The translations under genes were made by a program, and so were the position numbers. Positions 5,668-6,685 of a stretch of DNA of 6,685 nucleotides are shown in pieces. Position 1 is the first letter of the stretch, and each line of letters starts with the position of its first letter. This stretch comes from UBA9619 sp964630665 (lineage in GTDB: Bacteria; Pseudomonadota; Gammaproteobacteria; Arenicellales; UBA868): NCBI GenBank assembly GCA_964630665.1, contig CAZVVN010000117.1, positions 1 to 6,685 on the forward strand. The letters run 5' to 3'. A model generated the notes under the pieces. The model had not been told where the DNA came from, ran no database searches, and saw only the letters and a list, made by a program, of their open reading frames with translations.

Positions 5668-5677
5668 CAGGTAGAGG

Positions 5678-5703
5678 CCCAGTTGTTCCTAAACAAGGCT
5701 GGG
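5678..5703 (+). other. Stem-loop in the leader of the solute-binding protein gene (or terminator)
   Basis: CCCAG-TTGTT (5678-5687) pairs with AACAA (5692-5696) and CTGGG (5699-5703). The loop is CCTA and a two-base GG bulge separates the two five-pair stems. If the TATAAT at 5662-5667 is used, this hairpin caps the 5' end of the mRNA and may stabilise it. The T-rich TTGTCTT that follows also allows a weak terminator for upstream transcripts. The pairing is visible; the role is inference. Confidence 0.4.
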
Positions 5704-5751
5704 TTGTCTTGATCAGTCAATTGATTTGTATACTGGAATAAGGAGAATTGC

Positions 5752-6685
5752 ATGTCTGAAATTGAACGAATGAAGAAAAAGCTGGATCGTGGCCAAATTA
5801 CTCGACGTGAGTTCCTGTCGCGAATGTCAGCTATCGGCGCAACTGCTGTTCTGCCAGCAATGTACAGCAGCGACGCGCTTGCCGGGCCGAAGAAGGGTGG
5901 CCGTTTAAGAGTTGGATTAGGTCATGGTTCTACGACCGATGGTCTTGATCCCGCAACCTATGAAAATGGCTTCACCGCTGATGTGAATTATGCAATTCAC
6001 AATCACATGGGTGAAGTCGATGATGCTGGAATTATCGCTCCTGAGTTAGCGGAAAGTTGGGAGGCGACCAATGGGGCTAAGACGTGGATTTTTGATTTAA
6101 GAAAAGGAGTCGAGTTCAGTAACGGTAAGACTATGGATGCTGACGATGTTGTGGCTTCGTTTCAGCACCACATGGGAGAGACAAAGTCTCCGGCCAAGGC
6201 GTTGCTGGCGCAAGTTGAGTCGATGCGCAAGGACGGCCCTCACCAGGTGATTTTTGAACTATCAGGTGGTAATGCTGACTTTTCATATATTGCGGCCGAT
6301 TACCACATCGCTATCAAGCCATCAAAAGACGGGAAGATCGATGCTGCAGATGGAATCGGTACCGGCGCTTTTGTGCTCGAAGATTTCGACCCAGGTGTTC
6401 GGGCATTCTTCAAGAATAATCCGAATTACTGGAAAGAGGGTCGAGGACACTTCGATGAACTGGAAATGTTGTCGATCATCGACCCCACTGCGAGAACAAA
6501 TGCGCTAACGACGGGGGAAGTCGATGTCATGGATCGACCAGATCTTAAGACAGCTTCTCGCTTGGGCGAGAAACCTGGAATAGTCATCGAAGAAACAACG
6601 GGCTATCTACATTACACGTTTCCTATGCGGACAGATACAGCGCCATTTGATGACAATAACGTACGCATGGCACTCAAGCATGCGG
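5752..6685 (+). CDS. ABC transporter family 5 solute-binding protein, Tat-exported (3' end outside window)
   Basis: The frame is open from the ATG at 5752 through the window end, giving 311 codons; family members are usually about 500-600 residues, so roughly half is present. AAGGAG (5740-5745) lies six bases before the ATG. The N-terminus has a twin-arginine signal: TRREFL (17-22), a hydrophobic stretch, and a probable cleavage site after ALA (42-44). No lipobox cysteine is present, so the mature protein should be free in the periplasm. Family 5 features follow: APELAESWE (96-104), FDLRKGVEFSNGKTMDADDV (114-133), GTGAFVLEDF (203-212), NPNYW (223-227) and PFDDNNVRMALKHA (298-311). Such proteins bind oligopeptides, dipeptides, nickel complexes, glycosides or other small molecules for an ABC importer; the ligand cannot be told here. 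Permease and ATPase genes are expected downstream. Base composition is visibly richer in A+T than the genes to its left. Confidence 0.93.
   Translation, partial: MSEIERMKKKLDRGQITRREFLSRMSAIGATAVLPAMYSSDALAGPKKGGRLRVGLGHGSTTDGLDPATYENGFTADVNYAIHNHMGEVDDAGIIAPELAESWEATNGAKTWIFDLRKGVEFSNGKTMDADDVVASFQHHMGETKSPAKALLAQVESMRKDGPHQVIFELSGGNADFSYIAADYHIAIKPSKDGKIDAADGIGTGAFVLEDFDPGVRAFFKNNPNYWKEGRGHFDELEMLSIIDPTARTNALTTGEVDVMDRPDLKTASRLGEKPGIVIEETTGYLHYTFPMRTDTAPFDDNNVRMALKHA

Noticed and set aside
5729..5734. TATACT as a -10 element for the solute-binding protein gene
   Set aside because: Transcription would begin at about the Shine-Dalgarno site, leaving no usable leader, and no -35 lies at a proper distance.

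Overview
The window looks like a piece of chromosome from a heterotrophic Gram-negative bacterium, most likely a proteobacterium. The reasons are a Tat-type signal with no lipobox on the transporter binding protein, acyl-CoA metabolism genes, ordinary Shine-Dalgarno sites and sigma70-like promoter hexamers. The exact lineage cannot be read from the sequence. No rRNA, tRNA, CRISPR array, insertion sequence or phage gene was seen.

Layout. (1) Positions 2-586 (+) hold the C-terminal half of a fold-type I PLP enzyme of the class V aminotransferase / isopenicillin-N-epimerase-like group, cut by the window start. (2) Positions 635-1789 (-) hold a complete acyl-CoA dehydrogenase with a GTG start, convergent with (1). 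(3) Positions 1790-2155 are a 366-bp divergent control region with a GC-rich stem-loop, a possible dehydrogenase promoter and a cluster of short palindromes. (4) Positions 2156-2956 (+) hold a crotonase-fold protein (enoyl-CoA hydratase/isomerase family) in which both classical hydratase glutamates appear to be replaced. (5) Positions 3062-3259 (-) encode a 65-residue Nif11-domain peptide with no visible core peptide. (6) Positions 3420-4322 (-) hold a phytanoyl-CoA dioxygenase (PhyH) family Fe(II)/2-oxoglutarate oxygenase, upstream of the Nif11 gene on the same strand. (7) Positions 4323-4612 are a divergent promoter region with a good promoter for the PhyH gene and a plausible one for the next gene. 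(8) Positions 4613-5479 (+) hold an endonuclease/exonuclease/phosphatase family hydrolase. (9) Positions 5752-6685 (+) hold the first 311 codons of a Tat-exported family 5 solute-binding protein of an ABC transporter, cut by the window end.

How the genes may work together. The dehydrogenase and the crotonase are divergently transcribed from one control region and could act in one acyl-CoA degradation route, possibly with substrate oxidised by the PhyH-family enzyme. The solute-binding protein probably begins an oligopeptide or related uptake operon beyond the window. These links are inferred from position and family only. The least ordinary element is the standalone Nif11 peptide gene downstream of an oxygenase, with a leader RNA that may fold to hide its ribosome binding site.
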